64,000 nt of DNA from Bartonella raoultii (GCF_019659805.1 NZ_JAIFRO010000003.1:62001-126000); one strand, 5' to 3'; shown: positions 1 to 10,738, counted from the first letter of the stretch. Numbers and translations: made by a program. The notes: generated by a model from the letters alone, not told the origin.

Positions 1-2111
1 AAGTGGCAGCATGTAAGAATCTGGTAGCACAAGAAGAATTAAAGGTTGAGCAGCCGATTTTTAAATACTCTATACAAAAAAAATCTGCTTGGTATCATAT
101 TTCTGTTCAACCGATTGAAAAACAGAGAAAAAAGCTTTTATTTTGGCGTATTGCTGATATTTCGCATTTACAAGAGAATCGTGAAGTTTTTGTCTCAAAC
201 CTTCAAGAAGCTGCTAATCATTTAAACCAAACGCCTATTGGTTTTTTATCTGTTAACGCACAAGGGAGCATTCTTTATTCTAATACAATTTTTGCAGAAT
301 GGTTTTCAATTGATTTGGCAAACTTTATTGTTGGTCAATATCATTTTGATCAATTATTTAATAGCGTTGGAACCAATAATGCTTGGAATGATATTTATTT
401 ACAGAGTGAGAAATATCAAAGTTTAGGTTATTCTTGGCCTTATATATTTTCGTTATATTTAAATTTACAAAGCGGTGTTACGAAAAGATTGAATTGTTTT
501 ATGTCTTCTTCTTTAGAGGATGAACATATTTATCGTATTGTGATAATCCCACATCAGTTACAACAAAAAGAAAAAAATGATGAATCACAATTACCACATT
601 TGTTGATAGAGTATTTTGATGCGAGTCCTTTTGCAATCGCCGTGACAGATGTGAATGGATACGTTCTTCATATGAATAGAGTCTTTTCATCACTTATGGG
701 ATGTATAGGTAAAACACTTAATCTTTATGAAGTTATACTTCAGCGTGATTGTGTGCAGCTAGAGCGTGCATTTCAGAAAGTTACGAAAAATAAAAATTAT
801 TCTGTTTCATTAGAAACAGTATTAGAGAAAAATGAAGAACGCCATTTACGTCTCCATGTTGTTTCTTTTCCTCCATATTATGATGATGTATTGCAAGATT
901 TGGTTATTATCTCTGTTGTAGAAATAACAGAACAGAAAACGCTTGAAGATAAAATGATGCAAAGTCAAAAAATGCAAGCTGTTGGACAATTGGCAGGTGG
1001 CATTGCCCATGACTTTAATAATGTTCTAACAGCAATTTTAATGTCATGCGACCTCCTTTTAAATATCCATCGTAGTTCTGATCCTGCTCATGCTGATCTT
1101 ATCAATATAAAAAATAATGCTAATCGCGCAGCTGCACTTGTGCAGCAGTTACTTGCTTTTTCTAGAAAGCAAACACTTCGACCTGAAAAAGTTGATTTTA
1201 CAGAATTTTTATCAGACATTCGCAATCTTATTTTGCCTCTTTTAGGTAATAATATTCAGTTAAAAATTATTCATGGAAGAGACTTGTGGAGCGTTGAAGT
1301 TGATCAAGCATCTTTTCAGCGTGTTATTATGAATTTGGTTATTAATGCACGTGATGCTATGGAAGATGGGGGAATTGTTACTATTGCGACAAACAATATT
1401 ACAAAACAACAAAGTGCTGAATATGATAATGTTGGTTTCGCAATTGGGGAATATGTGCAATTGACGGTTTCAGATACGGGAACCGGTATACCTGTTGCAA
1501 TACAAGAAAAAATGTTTGAACCGTTTTTTACAACAAAAGAAGTAGGAAAAGGAACAGGTCTTGGCCTATCAATGGTGTATGGAATTATCAAACAAACAGG
1601 TGGGTACATTTACTGCGATAGTAGAGAAGGAGAAGGAGCAACTTTCCATATTTTTCTTCCACGTTATATTTCTCATAATAATCAAGAAGTTTCTCTGCAA
1701 ATTGAAAAAGGTGAAGAGAAAGAAAAAAATACAGATTTAACAGGATCAGCGACGATTTTATTGGTTGAAGATGAAGACTCTGTCAGAATGGGTGGAGTAA
1801 AAGCTCTTCAAATGAGAGGATATACTGTTTTAGAAGCAGCAAGTGGAGTAGAAGCACTTACTCTTCTTGAGGAAAATAAGGGAGATATCGATATTATTGT
1901 TTCTGATGTGGTAATGCCAGAAATGGATGGACCAACTTTGCTTAAGGAAGTACATAAAAGCTATCCTAATATAAAATTTCTTTTTGTTTCAGGGTATGCA
2001 AAAGATGCTTTTTCTAAAAACCTTCCTCAAGATGCCGTTTTTGGTTTTTTATCAAAACCATTTACACTCAAACAGTTAGCTCTAACAGTTAAAGAAACAC
2101 TTGCAGAATAA
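1..2111 (+). CDS. cckA: Hybrid sensor histidine kinase CckA, 5' end outside window
   Basis: Membrane-linked hybrid kinase/phosphatase that in alphaproteobacteria feeds phosphate through ChpT to CtrA and CpdR. About 702 residues are visible. In order they are two PAS-like segments (about 70-180 and 200-310), a HisKA dimerisation domain with the H-box GGIAHDFNN (phospho-accepting His at window residue 336), an HATPase domain with N-box [10 protein letters not shown] (about 443), DTGTGIP and GKGTGLGLS, and a C-terminal receiver with phospho-acceptor Asp at about 635 ([10 protein letters not shown]). The frame is open to the window edge and the N-terminal membrane segments expected for CckA are not seen, so the gene is cut by the window rather than truncated. 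The domain order is seen directly; the name rests on family knowledge. Confidence 0.9.
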   Translation, partial: VAACKNLVAQEELKVEQPIFKYSIQKKSAWYHISVQPIEKQRKKLLFWRIADISHLQENREVFVSNLQEAANHLNQTPIGFLSVNAQGSILYSNTIFAEWFSIDLANFIVGQYHFDQLFNSVGTNNAWNDIYLQSEKYQSLGYSWPYIFSLYLNLQSGVTKRLNCFMSSSLEDEHIYRIVIIPHQLQQKEKNDESQLPHLLIEYFDASPFAIAVTDVNGYVLHMNRVFSSLMGCIGKTLNLYEVILQRDCVQLERAFQKVTKNKNYSVSLETVLEKNEERHLRLHVVSFPPYYDDVLQDLVIISVVEITEQKTLEDKMMQSQKMQAVGQLAGGIAHDFNNVLTAILMSCDLLLNIHRSSDPAHADLINIKNNANRAAALVQQLLAFSRKQTLRPEKVDFTEFLSDIRNLILPLLGNNIQLKIIHGRDLWSVEVDQASFQRVIMNLVINARDAMEDGGIVTIATNNITKQQSAEYDNVGFAIGEYVQLTVSDTGTGIPVAIQEKMFEPFFTTKEVGKGTGLGLSMVYGIIKQTGGYIYCDSREGEGATFHIFLPRYISHNNQEVSLQIEKGEEKEKNTDLTGSATILLVEDEDSVRMGGVKALQMRGYTVLEAASGVEALTLLEENKGDIDIIVSDVVMPEMDGPTLLKEVHKSYPNIKFLFVSGYAKDAFSKNLPQDAVFGFLSKPFTLKQLALTVKETLAE

Positions 2112-2392
2112 AATAAAAAAATTATGAAGTAAAAAATTATATCTTTAAAAATTCTAGGGTTGAAAAATACGCATTCTTAGAAAAGTAAAGAGAGGATATC
2201 TAAGATTAGTAAATCCAATAAGCAAATGACATTTGAAAATTTACAATAAGAATAGGCTTGCATTTTTGCACAAAGAGATTTATGTCATAGAAATTTCTTA
2301 TATTTCTTATTATGTAAAAAATCATACAGTCTACACAAGAGACATGTAAGGATCATTTTAGAGACACTCTTGAAAAGCGTGTATTGAGCTAT

Positions 2393-3004
2393 TCAAAAGG
2401 ATAAAAGTTGTTGTTGCATATCTATCATATTGTCTTTTCCATCAATAAAAGCTTTTAAAGCTTCAGGATAGAGTTTATGTTCAGCTTTAAGAACTCTTTG
2501 TGCTAGGCTTTCAGTAGTATCATTATGACAAACAGGAACAGCTGCTTGGGCAAGAATTTTTCCTTCATCCATATCTTCTGTTACAAGGTGGACAGTACAA
2601 CCAGTGATTTTAACACCTGCTTGCAAAACTCTTTCATGTGTTTTCAAACCTTTAAATGAAGGTAAAAGAGAAGGATGAATGTTTAGAATACGTCCTTCAT
2701 AAAGTTTTACAAAGCGTGATGAAATAAGGCGCATATAACCAGCAAAGCAGATAAGATCTGGCTGGTATTGCGACAAAACTGTAAAGATAGATTCTTCATG
2801 TGCTTCTTTTGTTGGATGGCTTTTGCGAGCAATCACATGAACAGGCAAGTTACTGTTTTGAGCTTTTTCAATGCCCTTAGCATGAGGATTATCACAAATA
2901 ACAGCGATGATTTCAGCAGGATACTCTTGTTGTTTACTCGCTTTGACGAGGGCAACCATATTGGATCCGTTACCAGAAATAAAAACAACGACTTTTTTTT
3001 TCAT
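2393..3004 (-). CDS. purN: Phosphoribosylglycinamide formyltransferase
   Basis: Cytosolic enzyme of de novo purine synthesis that formylates GAR to FGAR using 10-formyl-tetrahydrofolate. The 203-aa length is normal. The N-terminal loop SGNGSN (about 10-15) binds the phosphate of GAR. The catalytic set is present as N108 and H110 in [12 protein letters not shown] and D146 in the EDMDEGKI segment. The start overlaps the stop of purM by four bases (ATGA), so the pair is translationally coupled and reads leftward as purM-purN, an arrangement common in Rhizobiales. Confidence 0.96.
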   Translation of the reverse strand: MKKKVVVFISGNGSNMVALVKASKQQEYPAEIIAVICDNPHAKGIEKAQNSNLPVHVIARKSHPTKEAHEESIFTVLSQYQPDLICFAGYMRLISSRFVKLYEGRILNIHPSLLPSFKGLKTHERVLQAGVKITGCTVHLVTEDMDEGKILAQAAVPVCHNDTTESLAQRVLKAEHKLYPEALKAFIDGKDNMIDMQQQLLSF

Positions 3005-4092
3005 AAATGAAGTGCACCTTTATAAAGTATTGCTTTATCTTCTTCTTGGCGTTTTGTTAAAATGCCGAGGGAAGTGACAGTTTCTCCTTGCATTTTTAAT
3101 GCTTGTGTAATTGTTTCAGCTGCATGTTGTTCTACAATTACAACCATACCAATACCACAATTGAATGTTCGTAACATTTCTGTTTCTTCTATTCTACCTT
3201 GTTTAGCAATCCATGAAAAGACGGGGGGCACATGAATGTTAGAAAGATTAATTTCAGCGCAGAGAGAAGAGGGAAGTACACGTGGAATGTTTTCAGAAAA
3301 GCCTCCCCCTGTGATGTGGGAAAGAGCATTGATTCCTTTATAACCTCGTATGATAGGAAGAAGTAATTTTACATAAATGCGTGTTGGAGTAAGCAACGCT
3401 GTGCCAAGATTCATTTGGGGATTAAAGGGAGCAGGATCATTCCATTTGAGATTATTTTGTTGGACGATTCGTCTAACAAGTGAAAAGCCATTGGAATGAA
3501 CTCCAGATGCGCTAAGTCCTAAAATAATATCACCTTCTGCAAGTTTTTTTGAAGGAAGCAATGCATTACGTTCAGTCGCCCCTACAGCAAAGCCTGCTAA
3601 ATCATAGTCTTCTGCTGCGTACATATCAGGCATTTCTGCAGTTTCTCCTCCAATAAGAGCTGTCCCTGCTTGTTTACATCCTGCTACAATACCAGAAACG
3701 ATTGCGATACCTTGTTGAGGGTTCAACTTGCCAGTTGCAAAATAATCGAGAAAAAAGAGGGGCTCAGCGCCTTGTACAAGCAAATCATTAACGCACATAG
3801 CAACGAGATCAACACCAACAGTGTCATGGATACCTGCTTCAATGGCAATTTTTAATTTTGTTCCTACACCATCATTGGCAGCGACAAGGATTGGATCTAC
3901 AAATCCTGCTGCTTTTAAATCAAAAAGGCCACCAAAACCACCAATTTCTGCATCTGCTCCTGCTCGTTTTGTTGTGCGTATGAGAGGTTTGATTTTTTCT
4001 ACTAAAGCATTTCCCATATTGATATTTACACCAGCTTTTGCATAGGTAAGACCACAATTGGATTTATCATTTATTAAATTGTGCTTGCTCAT
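3001..4092 (-). CDS. purM: Phosphoribosylformylglycinamidine cyclo-ligase
   Basis: AIR synthetase, which closes the imidazole ring of FGAM in purine biosynthesis with ATP. It shows the N-terminal YAKAGVNI motif, the DGVGTKLK loop, [11 protein letters not shown] and the [10 protein letters not shown] glycine-rich segment typical of the AIRS fold. I chose the ATG at 4092: a GAGGAAAG ribosome site lies just before it and overlaps an upstream in-frame ATG at 4107, which would add five residues. It is the first gene of the leftward purMN pair and is divergent from the permease gene at 4257. Confidence 0.95.
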   Translation of the reverse strand: MSKHNLINDKSNCGLTYAKAGVNINMGNALVEKIKPLIRTTKRAGADAEIGGFGGLFDLKAAGFVDPILVAANDGVGTKLKIAIEAGIHDTVGVDLVAMCVNDLLVQGAEPLFFLDYFATGKLNPQQGIAIVSGIVAGCKQAGTALIGGETAEMPDMYAAEDYDLAGFAVGATERNALLPSKKLAEGDIILGLSASGVHSNGFSLVRRIVQQNNLKWNDPAPFNPQMNLGTALLTPTRIYVKLLLPIIRGYKGINALSHITGGGFSENIPRVLPSSLCAEINLSNIHVPPVFSWIAKQGRIEETEMLRTFNCGIGMVVIVEQHAAETITQALKMQGETVTSLGILTKRQEEDKAILYKGALHL

Positions 4093-4200
4093 TAGGGCTT
4101 TCCTCATGGAAAATCAGGTTTTTACGTTATATTATGCAATGCCATGATAGAGTTGTTTCTGCAAGAGATATTAATATTTATGTTAACATAAGAACTTTTC

Positions 4201-4227
4201 TTGACCCGAGTTGAAGAAATTTATAAT
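4201..4227 (+). promoter_or_regulatory. Candidate sigma-70 promoter for permease-hdaA operon
   Basis: TTGACC at 4201-4206 and TATAAT at 4222-4227 are separated by 15 bp, slightly short of ideal, about 30 bp before the permease start. The prediction rests on the boxes alone. Confidence 0.4.
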
Positions 4228-4256
4228 CTTTATAAAGCGTTTTTTTAGGATATTTT

Positions 4257-5468
4257 ATGAAAAAGATATCAGGTAATCACGGACATTTTTCTTGGCAGCT
4301 TATGAAAAAGAAAGTTAGTGAAAATGGATCACGTGATCGTTATAAAACTTATGTACCAGCTTATACGCAAGTACCTTTACCCAATAATATGAAAAAGCAA
4401 ATTTTTTTCTGGCTTGGTACGCTGATTTTTTTTGTGCTTTTTATGTTTGTTTTTGGATCTATTTTACTTCCTTTCGTAGCAGGGATTGTACTGGCTTATT
4501 TTCTTAATCCCATTGTTCAATTGCTAGAAAAATTTGGTATTTGTCGTGTTTTGGGAACTATTCTTATTACCCTATTTATTGGTGTTGTTCTCGTTGCTGC
4601 TTTAATTATTTTAATTCCTCTTATCAGTGGGCAAATACAGCAATTTGTTAGTGATGGTTTACCTGTTTATATTAATCGTATTCAAACTTTTTTTATTGAG
4701 CATGATTTTAATTGGGTAAGACACTATTTTGGGAGTGATCCAAATGAATTACAAAGTAATATTAAAGGACTTTTGGGAAAAAGTTCTGATTTTATTACGT
4801 CTCTCTTGAATTCACTTTTAAAATCAGGAAAATCTATTGTTAATATTATCAGCTTATTTGTCGTGGCGCCTGTGGTGGCATTTTACATGTTATTAGATTG
4901 GCCGCGTATGGTGACAGCAATTGATTCGTTGATACCACGCGATCATCTTGAAACTGTTCGCAGTATTTTTCACGAAATGGATAGAGCTATCGCTGGATTT
5001 GTTCGTGGGCAGGGAACAGTTTGTCTCATATTAGGTGGGTATTATGCTGTTGGTTTGACAATCACAGGACTTAATTTTGGCCTTTTGATTGGTATGTTTA
5101 TTGGCCTTATAAGTTTTGTTCCTTATATTGGTACAATGAGTGGGTTTATATTTTCTGTTGGTGTTGCATGGGTTCAATTTTATCCCAGCAATTGGTGGGG
5201 AATTGTCGTCGTTATGGTTCTCTTTTTAGTTGGTCAATTTATTGAAGGTTACATTCTTCAGCCGAAGTTAGTGGGGTCATCAGTAGGCCTTCATCCAGTG
5301 TGGTTGATGTTTGCACTTTTTGCTTTTTCTTCACTCTTTGGATTTACTGGTATGCTTGTTGCCGTTCCGGCAGCAGCAGCTGTTGGTGTTTTGGTGCGTT
5401 TTGCTCTTCATACTTATCTTAATTCTCAAATGTATTCACGAAGTGGAAATTCGGAGCCACTAGAATGA
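4257..5468 (+). CDS. AI-2E/PerM family permease
   Basis: Integral inner-membrane protein of the AI-2E exporter (UPF0118/PerM) family, 403 aa. A polar N-terminus of about 48 residues is followed by paired hydrophobic helices (about 50-85 and 98-125), a soluble middle stretch, and a cluster of helices from about 205 to the C-terminus. The family PxxxG-type loop is seen in SFVPYIGTMSG. AGGA lies about 8 nt before the start. The 3' end overlaps hdaA by four bases (ATGA), an arrangement frequent in alphaproteobacteria. The transported substrate cannot be deduced; the family includes quorum-signal exporters and Na+/H+ antiporters. Confidence 0.85.
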   Translation: MKKISGNHGHFSWQLMKKKVSENGSRDRYKTYVPAYTQVPLPNNMKKQIFFWLGTLIFFVLFMFVFGSILLPFVAGIVLAYFLNPIVQLLEKFGICRVLGTILITLFIGVVLVAALIILIPLISGQIQQFVSDGLPVYINRIQTFFIEHDFNWVRHYFGSDPNELQSNIKGLLGKSSDFITSLLNSLLKSGKSIVNIISLFVVAPVVAFYMLLDWPRMVTAIDSLIPRDHLETVRSIFHEMDRAIAGFVRGQGTVCLILGGYYAVGLTITGLNFGLLIGMFIGLISFVPYIGTMSGFIFSVGVAWVQFYPSNWWGIVVVMVLFLVGQFIEGYILQPKLVGSSVGLHPVWLMFALFAFSSLFGFTGMLVAVPAAAAVGVLVRFALHTYLNSQMYSRSGNSEPLE

Positions 5469-6154
5469 ATAAACTTGAAACACAATTACCTTTAACCTTT
5501 TCTGATAATTCGGTTTTTCATGTTGATGATTTAGTAGTGACAGAAAGCAATCGTATGGCTTTTCAACTTATTGATCATTGGCCAAATTGGAGCTTACCTG
5601 TTGCGGTTTTAATTGGAAAAGAAGGATCTGGAAAAACGTACTTTTCTCGTGTTTGGACACAAAAAGCTGATGCTTTAAATATTCAATGCAATGAAATTGA
5701 TCAGGCTATTGCTATAGCTGCTTTAGGTAAAGCATTTTTAATTGAAGATATTGATGCTGGAGAAATGAATGAGACAGGACTATTTCATTTAATTAACAGT
5801 ATTAAGCAAGCAAATCTTAATTCAAGTAAAGCTACTTTATTGATAACTGCACGGACAGTACCTTCAGCTTGGAATTTAAAGTTAAATGATCTCAAAAGTC
5901 GTCTTAATTCAGTTATGTTAGTTTCTCTTCATCAGCCTGATGATGCATTATTAACAGCTGTGGCTTTTAAACTTTTTTCTGATAAGCAAGTTATTGTTCA
6001 TTCTGACATTGTACACTATCTTGTAAGTCGCTGTGAGCGTTCTTTATTTTCATTGAAGTGTGTTATTGATTCGATTGATCAGTTGGCATTGCAAAAAAAA
6101 AGCAAGATAACACGTGCCATTATTAATGAAGTTCTTCACTTAAAAAAATCTTAA
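5465..6154 (+). CDS. hdaA: DnaA regulatory inactivator Hda (HdaA)
   Basis: AAA+ paralogue of DnaA without the DNA-binding domain; with the sliding clamp it stimulates DnaA-ATP hydrolysis after initiation. The 229-aa length fits. The N-terminal QLPLTF segment resembles a clamp-binding motif. Walker A is GKEGSGKT (51-58) and the Walker B-like acidic segment FLIEDID is at 91-97. A C-terminal lid region follows. It is translationally coupled to the upstream permease. The sequence identifies the DnaA/Hda fold; the regulatory role is family knowledge. Confidence 0.85.
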   Translation: MNKLETQLPLTFSDNSVFHVDDLVVTESNRMAFQLIDHWPNWSLPVAVLIGKEGSGKTYFSRVWTQKADALNIQCNEIDQAIAIAALGKAFLIEDIDAGEMNETGLFHLINSIKQANLNSSKATLLITARTVPSAWNLKLNDLKSRLNSVMLVSLHQPDDALLTAVAFKLFSDKQVIVHSDIVHYLVSRCERSLFSLKCVIDSIDQLALQKKSKITRAIINEVLHLKKS

Positions 6155-6459
6155 ATACTGTTTTAAAATATGATTTACCTTGTTGAGAAGAAAGTGGGCT
6201 TATATCTTATTTTGTTTTTCACCAATTCGTATGATAGTATCTTCTTTTATAATATTTTAGCATAATTCAAAGAATTGGAAGGCTTATTCTTTTATGGATG
6301 ATGTTTTCTACTTTTATCGATATGCTATATCATTTTGTGGAAAAACTTTTAAAAAATTTTTTATGAAAAAATGTAATAAAATTTAAAAAAAATGTGTTTT
6401 TCACTTGCACTTCTGTTATGAAAATTTTAGGGAGTATAAATCAAAACAGATATAAATGG
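6155..6459 (+). other. AT-rich intergenic region before tRNA-Pro
   Basis: Very AT-rich stretch with no supportable reading frame. It should carry the promoter of tRNA-Pro, but no convincing -35/-10 pair stands out. Confidence 0.5.
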
Positions 6460-6536
6460 CGGAGCGTAGCGCAGCTTGGTAGCGCACCTGATTTGGGATC
6501 AGGGGGTCGTAGGTTCAAATCCTATCGCTCCGACCA
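6460..6536 (+). tRNA. tRNA-Pro(UGG)
   Basis: Complete cloverleaf of 77 nt. The acceptor arms CGGAGCG and CGCTCCG pair, the anticodon loop TTTGGGA gives UGG, the T-arm contains GGTTCAAATCC, and CCA is encoded. Confidence 0.97.
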
Positions 6537-6626
6537 TGTTTTGTTTTATTTATGATAATAGCCCAATAGGGTGCGTGTGGTGAGAAATTATTATTCAAGT
6601 GTTATATAATCTGAAGGAAAATAACC

Positions 6627-6932
6627 ATGATCGCACGTATTTATAGTCCTGCCAAGACAGCTATGCAGTCAGGAAGGGCAAATACTGGTTTTTGGATTTT
6701 ACAGTATGAGCCGGTACAAGCAAAAGCGCTTGAGCCTCTTATGGGGTATACGGCAACATCTGATATGAATAATCAGATAAGGATTCGGTTTGATAGTAAA
6801 GAAGAGGCGATTGCTTTTGCATTTAAGAACGCCATTCCTTATCGTATAGAAAAGATACATAAGCCGATTCGGCGTGTTGTATCTTATGCTGATAATTTTC
6901 GTAATGATCGGCAGCTATCTTGGACGCATTAA
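6627..6932 (+). CDS. NADH dehydrogenase accessory subunit (NDUFS4-like, ETC complex I subunit)
   Basis: Small 101-aa protein of the ETC_C1_NDUFA4 family, the bacterial counterpart of mitochondrial NDUFS4/18-kDa subunit. It is typical of alphaproteobacterial respiratory complex I, where it sits on the peripheral arm. The family pattern is visible in ARIYSPAKTAMQSG at the N-terminus, W-L-Y in the middle, SKEEAIAFA and YADNF near the end. GAAGGAAA precedes the start. It stands alone between two tRNA genes. Confidence 0.88.
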   Translation: MIARIYSPAKTAMQSGRANTGFWILQYEPVQAKALEPLMGYTATSDMNNQIRIRFDSKEEAIAFAFKNAIPYRIEKIHKPIRRVVSYADNFRNDRQLSWTH

Positions 6933-6969
6933 GTTGAGGATGCTGTTGTACATTGAGAAATAATCAGTT

Positions 6970-7046
<77 letters not shown>

Positions 7047-7788
7047 AATTTCCATATAATTAATAGATTATATAAAAATTTTAAATTTTATATTCTTTTG
7101 ATTCTATTAACTTTTTTCTATATGGTGTTTCAAATCTTTTTGAATTTTTTATTGGATTGGATGAGGAATATTTTTACCTTTAGGTCTTGAAGAGATGAAT
7201 TCAGGGACTTTTAATCTTTGGGATTCTTTTCTTTAATATAGTATACGATTTTATCTTATTTCCAACTACAGTATTCTTAAAAGAATGAAAATAACCAGTT
7301 AACGATTGTTTTTATAGTAAAATATCTAGAAAATCTTAAAGACATTAGGGAATATTCTTTTGTATCTAAAGTAGGATTTAATCTCTTATGTTCTTTTTTT
7401 AAAGTTCCTTTAACAGAGGAGTATGCAATAGTTTGGTGATATCTTTTTAAAATCAGCAGTTGTAATATAGAGGCTGGTTAGATATATCAGTTTTAAGAAA
7501 TTTTATTTTTCTTTTATTATCAGATTCTTATATTTTTATTTTAATTAAGTTATTTTATCAGAAACCTAAAGAAAAGACTATTACCTAAAGAAAAGACTAT
7601 TAGAAGTATAATTTAGATAAATGATAATAAAACTTACTAAAAGCTTTAAGAATAAAAAGAGAAAGTTGATAAGAAAATATGCTTTTTTGTAAATTCTTAT
7701 TTAAAGTTTTTATTGTCTCACTTTTTTTAGTGCACCTTATATTTGAAAACATATAAAAAATTAATAGATTATAGTGCAACATAAAGAT
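7047..7788 (+). other. Gene-poor AT-rich host region left of the prophage
   Basis: About 740 bp with no supportable gene. A short tandem duplication of the unit CCTAAAGAAAAGACTATTA lies at about 7564-7600. Leftward frames here are low-complexity and cross the prophage end, so they are not called. Confidence 0.6.
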
Positions 7789-7806
7789 AATGGTGGGCGT
7801 GACAGG
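7789..7806 (+). repeat. attL: left copy of the prophage attachment core
   Basis: AATGGTGGGCGTGACAGG here is identical over 18 bp to 62538-62555, where it is the 3' end of tRNA-Val including the encoded CCA. This copy is an orphan fragment without a tRNA body, and the integrase gene begins within 100 bp. That is the arrangement left when a temperate phage integrates into the 3' end of a tRNA gene. Confidence 0.9.
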
Positions 7807-7895
7807 CAAAAAGAAAGCAAATAAAATCAAAAAGTTATATTGAATATAAGGGAATTGATGAATCCTGATTCTATTATGTTTTTTGGGCTCTATCC

Positions 7896-8933
7896 CTAAC
7901 TTTTTTGGAGCTTTTTTATTGCTTCTAATGCTAGCCTTTTACGATCTGCGCTCTTTGTATACAGAGATGCCATTTTATCTTCTGTCCAGCCAAAAATTGC
8001 TTTTAATTGTGAGACTGTTGCACCGGAATTAGCGGCGCGTGTTGCGGCTAATTTTCTCAAACCGTGTGCTGATTTTTTAATTCCAGCCGCATTACAAGCA
8101 TCTCTAAATGCATTACCAAAACTTTCTTTGATAAATTTTTGATTAGTTTTACTACAGATGAATGTTTCTTCTCCAACAGGACCAATTTTAAGTGTCTCTG
8201 CTAATTCGGGTAAAATAGGAAGAAAAACATCTGTTTGGAATTTACTTTTCTCTGTTCTGAGATGAATGATATCATCTTTAACATCTTTCCAACCAATGCG
8301 AACAGCATCACCACGACGCAAGCCTGTGTAAAGAAGAACATCAATCCAAACACGTTCATGGGTACCATGTGACCAGCGTTGATAATATTTTTCAACATCT
8401 TCTTCTGTCCAAACAGCAAATCCATCTTTATTGTTGAGAGCTGGTCTTTTTACTCCTACTGTTGGATTAGTTTCCAAAAGACCTTGCTCAATTGCCCAAT
8501 TAAAAAGTCCATTCAGTGCTTTCAGAAAATTTCTAGCCATTGCCGGTGTTTCTTTACGTCGTTCAACACCAGCTATGATATGTTTCTTATCAATCGCTTG
8601 GTATGGCATGTTTCCTACGCTATCGCATACTTTCATAAGAATGAGTTCTTTTTGTTTTTTGGTAGCTTTAGCAAGGCAATACCAATCAGAGCTGTTAAAA
8701 TACTGTTTAAGCAGCCATGCAAATGAACCTTCAGTGAGTTTACCGACTTTAGGTTTAGGAGGTATAATCCCTTGTAATTCGGCAAGAGCATTTTTGTAGT
8801 TATCAACAAACTCTTGCGTTCCATAGGTTCCGCGGATTCTAATGCGTCTTCCATAACCAATACGTACATACCACACAATTTTACCATGGCGTGTGATTTC
8901 TTTGAGAAGATAAGGAGGGCGTGGTTTTGGCAT
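7896..8933 (-). CDS. int: Prophage tyrosine integrase
   Basis: Site-specific recombinase of 345 aa with the complete catalytic set: R206 (TGLRRGDA), K229, H290 and R293 (HGLRKLA), W316 in the usual H/W position, and nucleophile Y325 (SLYTK). The N-terminal part (about 1-65) resembles the arm-site binding region and about 70-160 the core-binding SAM-like domain. It lies immediately inside attL and reads toward it, so it most probably catalyses integration at the tRNA-Val 3' end. No frameshift is seen. Confidence 0.95.
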   Translation of the reverse strand: MPKPRPPYLLKEITRHGKIVWYVRIGYGRRIRIRGTYGTQEFVDNYKNALAELQGIIPPKPKVGKLTEGSFAWLLKQYFNSSDWYCLAKATKKQKELILMKVCDSVGNMPYQAIDKKHIIAGVERRKETPAMARNFLKALNGLFNWAIEQGLLETNPTVGVKRPALNNKDGFAVWTEEDVEKYYQRWSHGTHERVWIDVLLYTGLRRGDAVRIGWKDVKDDIIHLRTEKSKFQTDVFLPILPELAETLKIGPVGEETFICSKTNQKFIKESFGNAFRDACNAAGIKKSAHGLRKLAATRAANSGATVSQLKAIFGWTEDKMASLYTKSADRKRLALEAIKKLQKS

Positions 8934-8942
8934 GATGAAACT

Positions 8943-9149
8943 CTATAAGACGATATCATAATCATCAGATGATAAATTCCACAATTTATCAGGATGAGTA
9001 TTTGCATTTGGTAATGGGATATCGGATTTGAGATAGATAAGCAGTTCCCCCGTAGGTTTGATTTCTATGAGTTCGCATCCTTGCTTTTTTGCTTCTCTTA
9101 AAGCCCGTGCAATGGCTGGTTGTGTTATGGTAGCTAGGCGATGCGCCAT
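8943..9149 (-). CDS. Small phage protein upstream of integrase
   Basis: Protein of 68 aa, not recognised. The AGGAGA ribosome site overlaps an upstream ATG at 9164, so the ATG at 9149 (MAHRLATIT) is the likely start. The N-terminal half (TQPAIARALREAKKQG) could form a helix-turn-helix, and it sits between the recombination genes and int, the usual place of an excisionase or a small DNA-binding protein. No function is assigned. Confidence 0.6.
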   Translation of the reverse strand: MAHRLATITQPAIARALREAKKQGCELIEIKPTGELLIYLKSDIPLPNANTHPDKLWNLSSDDYDIVL

Positions 9150-9228
9150 ATCTGTTCTCCTCATTTGAAGTGCAATTCACCCGTGTCGTGAATCACGCAT
9201 TTTTTTGCAAGTTGTTATAGGGAAAGGG

Positions 9229-9268
9229 TGGGGGTGCTAGGAGGCATGTGTGGACAGCAGCACCCCCA
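9229..9268 (-). terminator. Hairpin after the exonuclease gene
   Basis: Ten-base-pair arms TGGGGGTGCT and AGCACCCCCA enclose a 20-nt loop just downstream of the recombination operon. There is no clean U-tract on the minus strand, so it may be a stabilising hairpin rather than a strict intrinsic terminator. Confidence 0.45.
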
Positions 9269-9273
9269 TAAGG

Positions 9274-9897
9274 TTAAGCCGCTTTTGTTGAAATCTTTTT
9301 GATCTCTTGTTCTATTTCTTTTAAAAAGGCTTCTACAGCCTGATTAATTTGTTCAATATGTTTTTCATCACGGTGGATACGTTTGATTTTCATGCGTAAA
9401 TGAGATGATTGTCCCGTAAAGCGCGGATCATAGCTGATGAAATCACACCATTTGCGTCCAGTACATGCCATTTGAAATTGCATTTGTGCATGATATTCAG
9501 GTTTGATCTCATCATTTATAAAGAAGCGCATATGGGTCGTTGATCTAGGACATTTGATTTCAATTAACCCGTGCTCATCAACGAGCCCATCAGGACTTGC
9601 CCCCGCCATTTCTATTGTAGGATGTTGAATAAAGCCGCATTTTGTAACATTCGCATCATGGATAAGGCTATATTCATGCAAGGCATTTTCTTCATGTTCA
9701 ATGCCCCATCTCATATCTTCATTTTCATAATGGGGGCTTATTTCTCCCGTTAAACGTTCTGTTATAAGCTTGATTTTGTAGTCTTCATATTTGCTTGTAG
9801 GCGTTCCCTTTGCTGTTTTACTCAGTATGTTGTAAATATTAGAAGCGGTGACTTTTCCTAATCTTGCTTGAAACCATTCTGCCGTTCTTTGTTCCAT
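9274..9897 (-). CDS. YqaJ/lambda-exonuclease-type recombination nuclease
   Basis: 5'-3' DNA exonuclease that makes single strands for the annealing protein encoded directly upstream. The PD-(D/E)XK core is visible: D103 in GASPDGLVDE, then E113 and K115 in LIEIKCP, with an upstream acidic helix near E68. About 207 aa. The ATG at 9897 follows the recT stop by one base, so a longer start at 9930 would overlap recT and is less likely. Exonuclease plus RecT form a two-component recombination system like lambda Exo-Beta. Confidence 0.9.
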   Translation of the reverse strand: MEQRTAEWFQARLGKVTASNIYNILSKTAKGTPTSKYEDYKIKLITERLTGEISPHYENEDMRWGIEHEENALHEYSLIHDANVTKCGFIQHPTIEMAGASPDGLVDEHGLIEIKCPRSTTHMRFFINDEIKPEYHAQMQFQMACTGRKWCDFISYDPRFTGQSSHLRMKIKRIHRDEKHIEQINQAVEAFLKEIEQEIKKISTKAA

Positions 9898-9898
9898 C

Positions 9899-10720
9899 TC
9901 ACACCGCCGTTTGTTGTTGCGTTTGTTCATATTCGATATCTTGGATATGAATATATTCTGCCTCTTGTACAGGCATCTCTATTTGCTCTTTTGTTGGTAA
10001 AGAGTGTTGTGCTTCAATCCTTTGCTTTTGTTGTTTCTCTTTCAAAAGGTGCAAAATGGTTTGCGCTTGTCCATCTGATATATCGGCAAGCGTGTTGGCT
10101 TTTGCATAAGTGAGAATTTTGTTTTCTTCTGTTTGCGTGCTGTCCATTAATTGTTTGATTTGCATAAGCGTTTCATAAGAGACCATTTTATCTTGTATAT
10201 TTTGGTTTACTTCATTGATGCGCGCGGCTTCATCTTCTTCATAAATACCTGAAAAACCAAAAGCATAGCGCGCACATTGTATGGTTGCTTTATGACGCAA
10301 CATGCGTGCTGGGTATTTTTGCCAAGTATCAGTTTTTTGTTTGCATTCAGCTAAATATTCAGTAACTTCGATAGGGTCTTTAATATTTTTAAGACGAATA
10401 GCGCATTTGATAGCAATGATATTGCCCTCTTTATCAAGTTGATCTTGAAAGGTCATCCCATCAAATTGAGGATTAGACTTAATAATCTTAATCCATCCGT
10501 CGATTGAGACGACAGGAATAATGCCGCCGCCTCTTTTAGGAAGAGCATAGATCTCTTTGGTTAAAGGGTTAAGACCATAGGTATTGGCTACCGAAATAAA
10601 AGCAGCGAATTCTTCATCAGAGAAGTTATAATTGATACATGTTTTAATGATTGTTTTTCGAAATTGTTCATGAGAAAACCCATATTTACTTGCCATGGTT
10701 GTTAAAGGGGAATTTGTCAT
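9899..10720 (-). CDS. RecT/Bet single-strand annealing protein
   Basis: Phage annealing protein of 273 aa, lambda-Beta type. The conserved region runs from about residue 35 to 170 and includes GLNPLTKEIYALPKRGG, VSIDGWIKII and the segment KYPARMLRHKA. The C-terminal quarter is glutamine-rich and less conserved. It pairs complementary single strands made by the neighbouring exonuclease during phage recombination and replication. It forms one leftward operon with that nuclease. Confidence 0.92.
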   Translation of the reverse strand: MTNSPLTTMASKYGFSHEQFRKTIIKTCINYNFSDEEFAAFISVANTYGLNPLTKEIYALPKRGGGIIPVVSIDGWIKIIKSNPQFDGMTFQDQLDKEGNIIAIKCAIRLKNIKDPIEVTEYLAECKQKTDTWQKYPARMLRHKATIQCARYAFGFSGIYEEDEAARINEVNQNIQDKMVSYETLMQIKQLMDSTQTEENKILTYAKANTLADISDGQAQTILHLLKEKQQKQRIEAQHSLPTKEQIEMPVQEAEYIHIQDIEYEQTQQQTAV

Positions 10721-10738
10721 CTGTATTTCCTTTTAATG

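Noticed and set aside
7600..7830. Leftward 76-codon frame across attL
   Set aside because: Low-complexity, Phe/Leu/Ser-rich, crosses the recombination point and has no convincing ribosome site.
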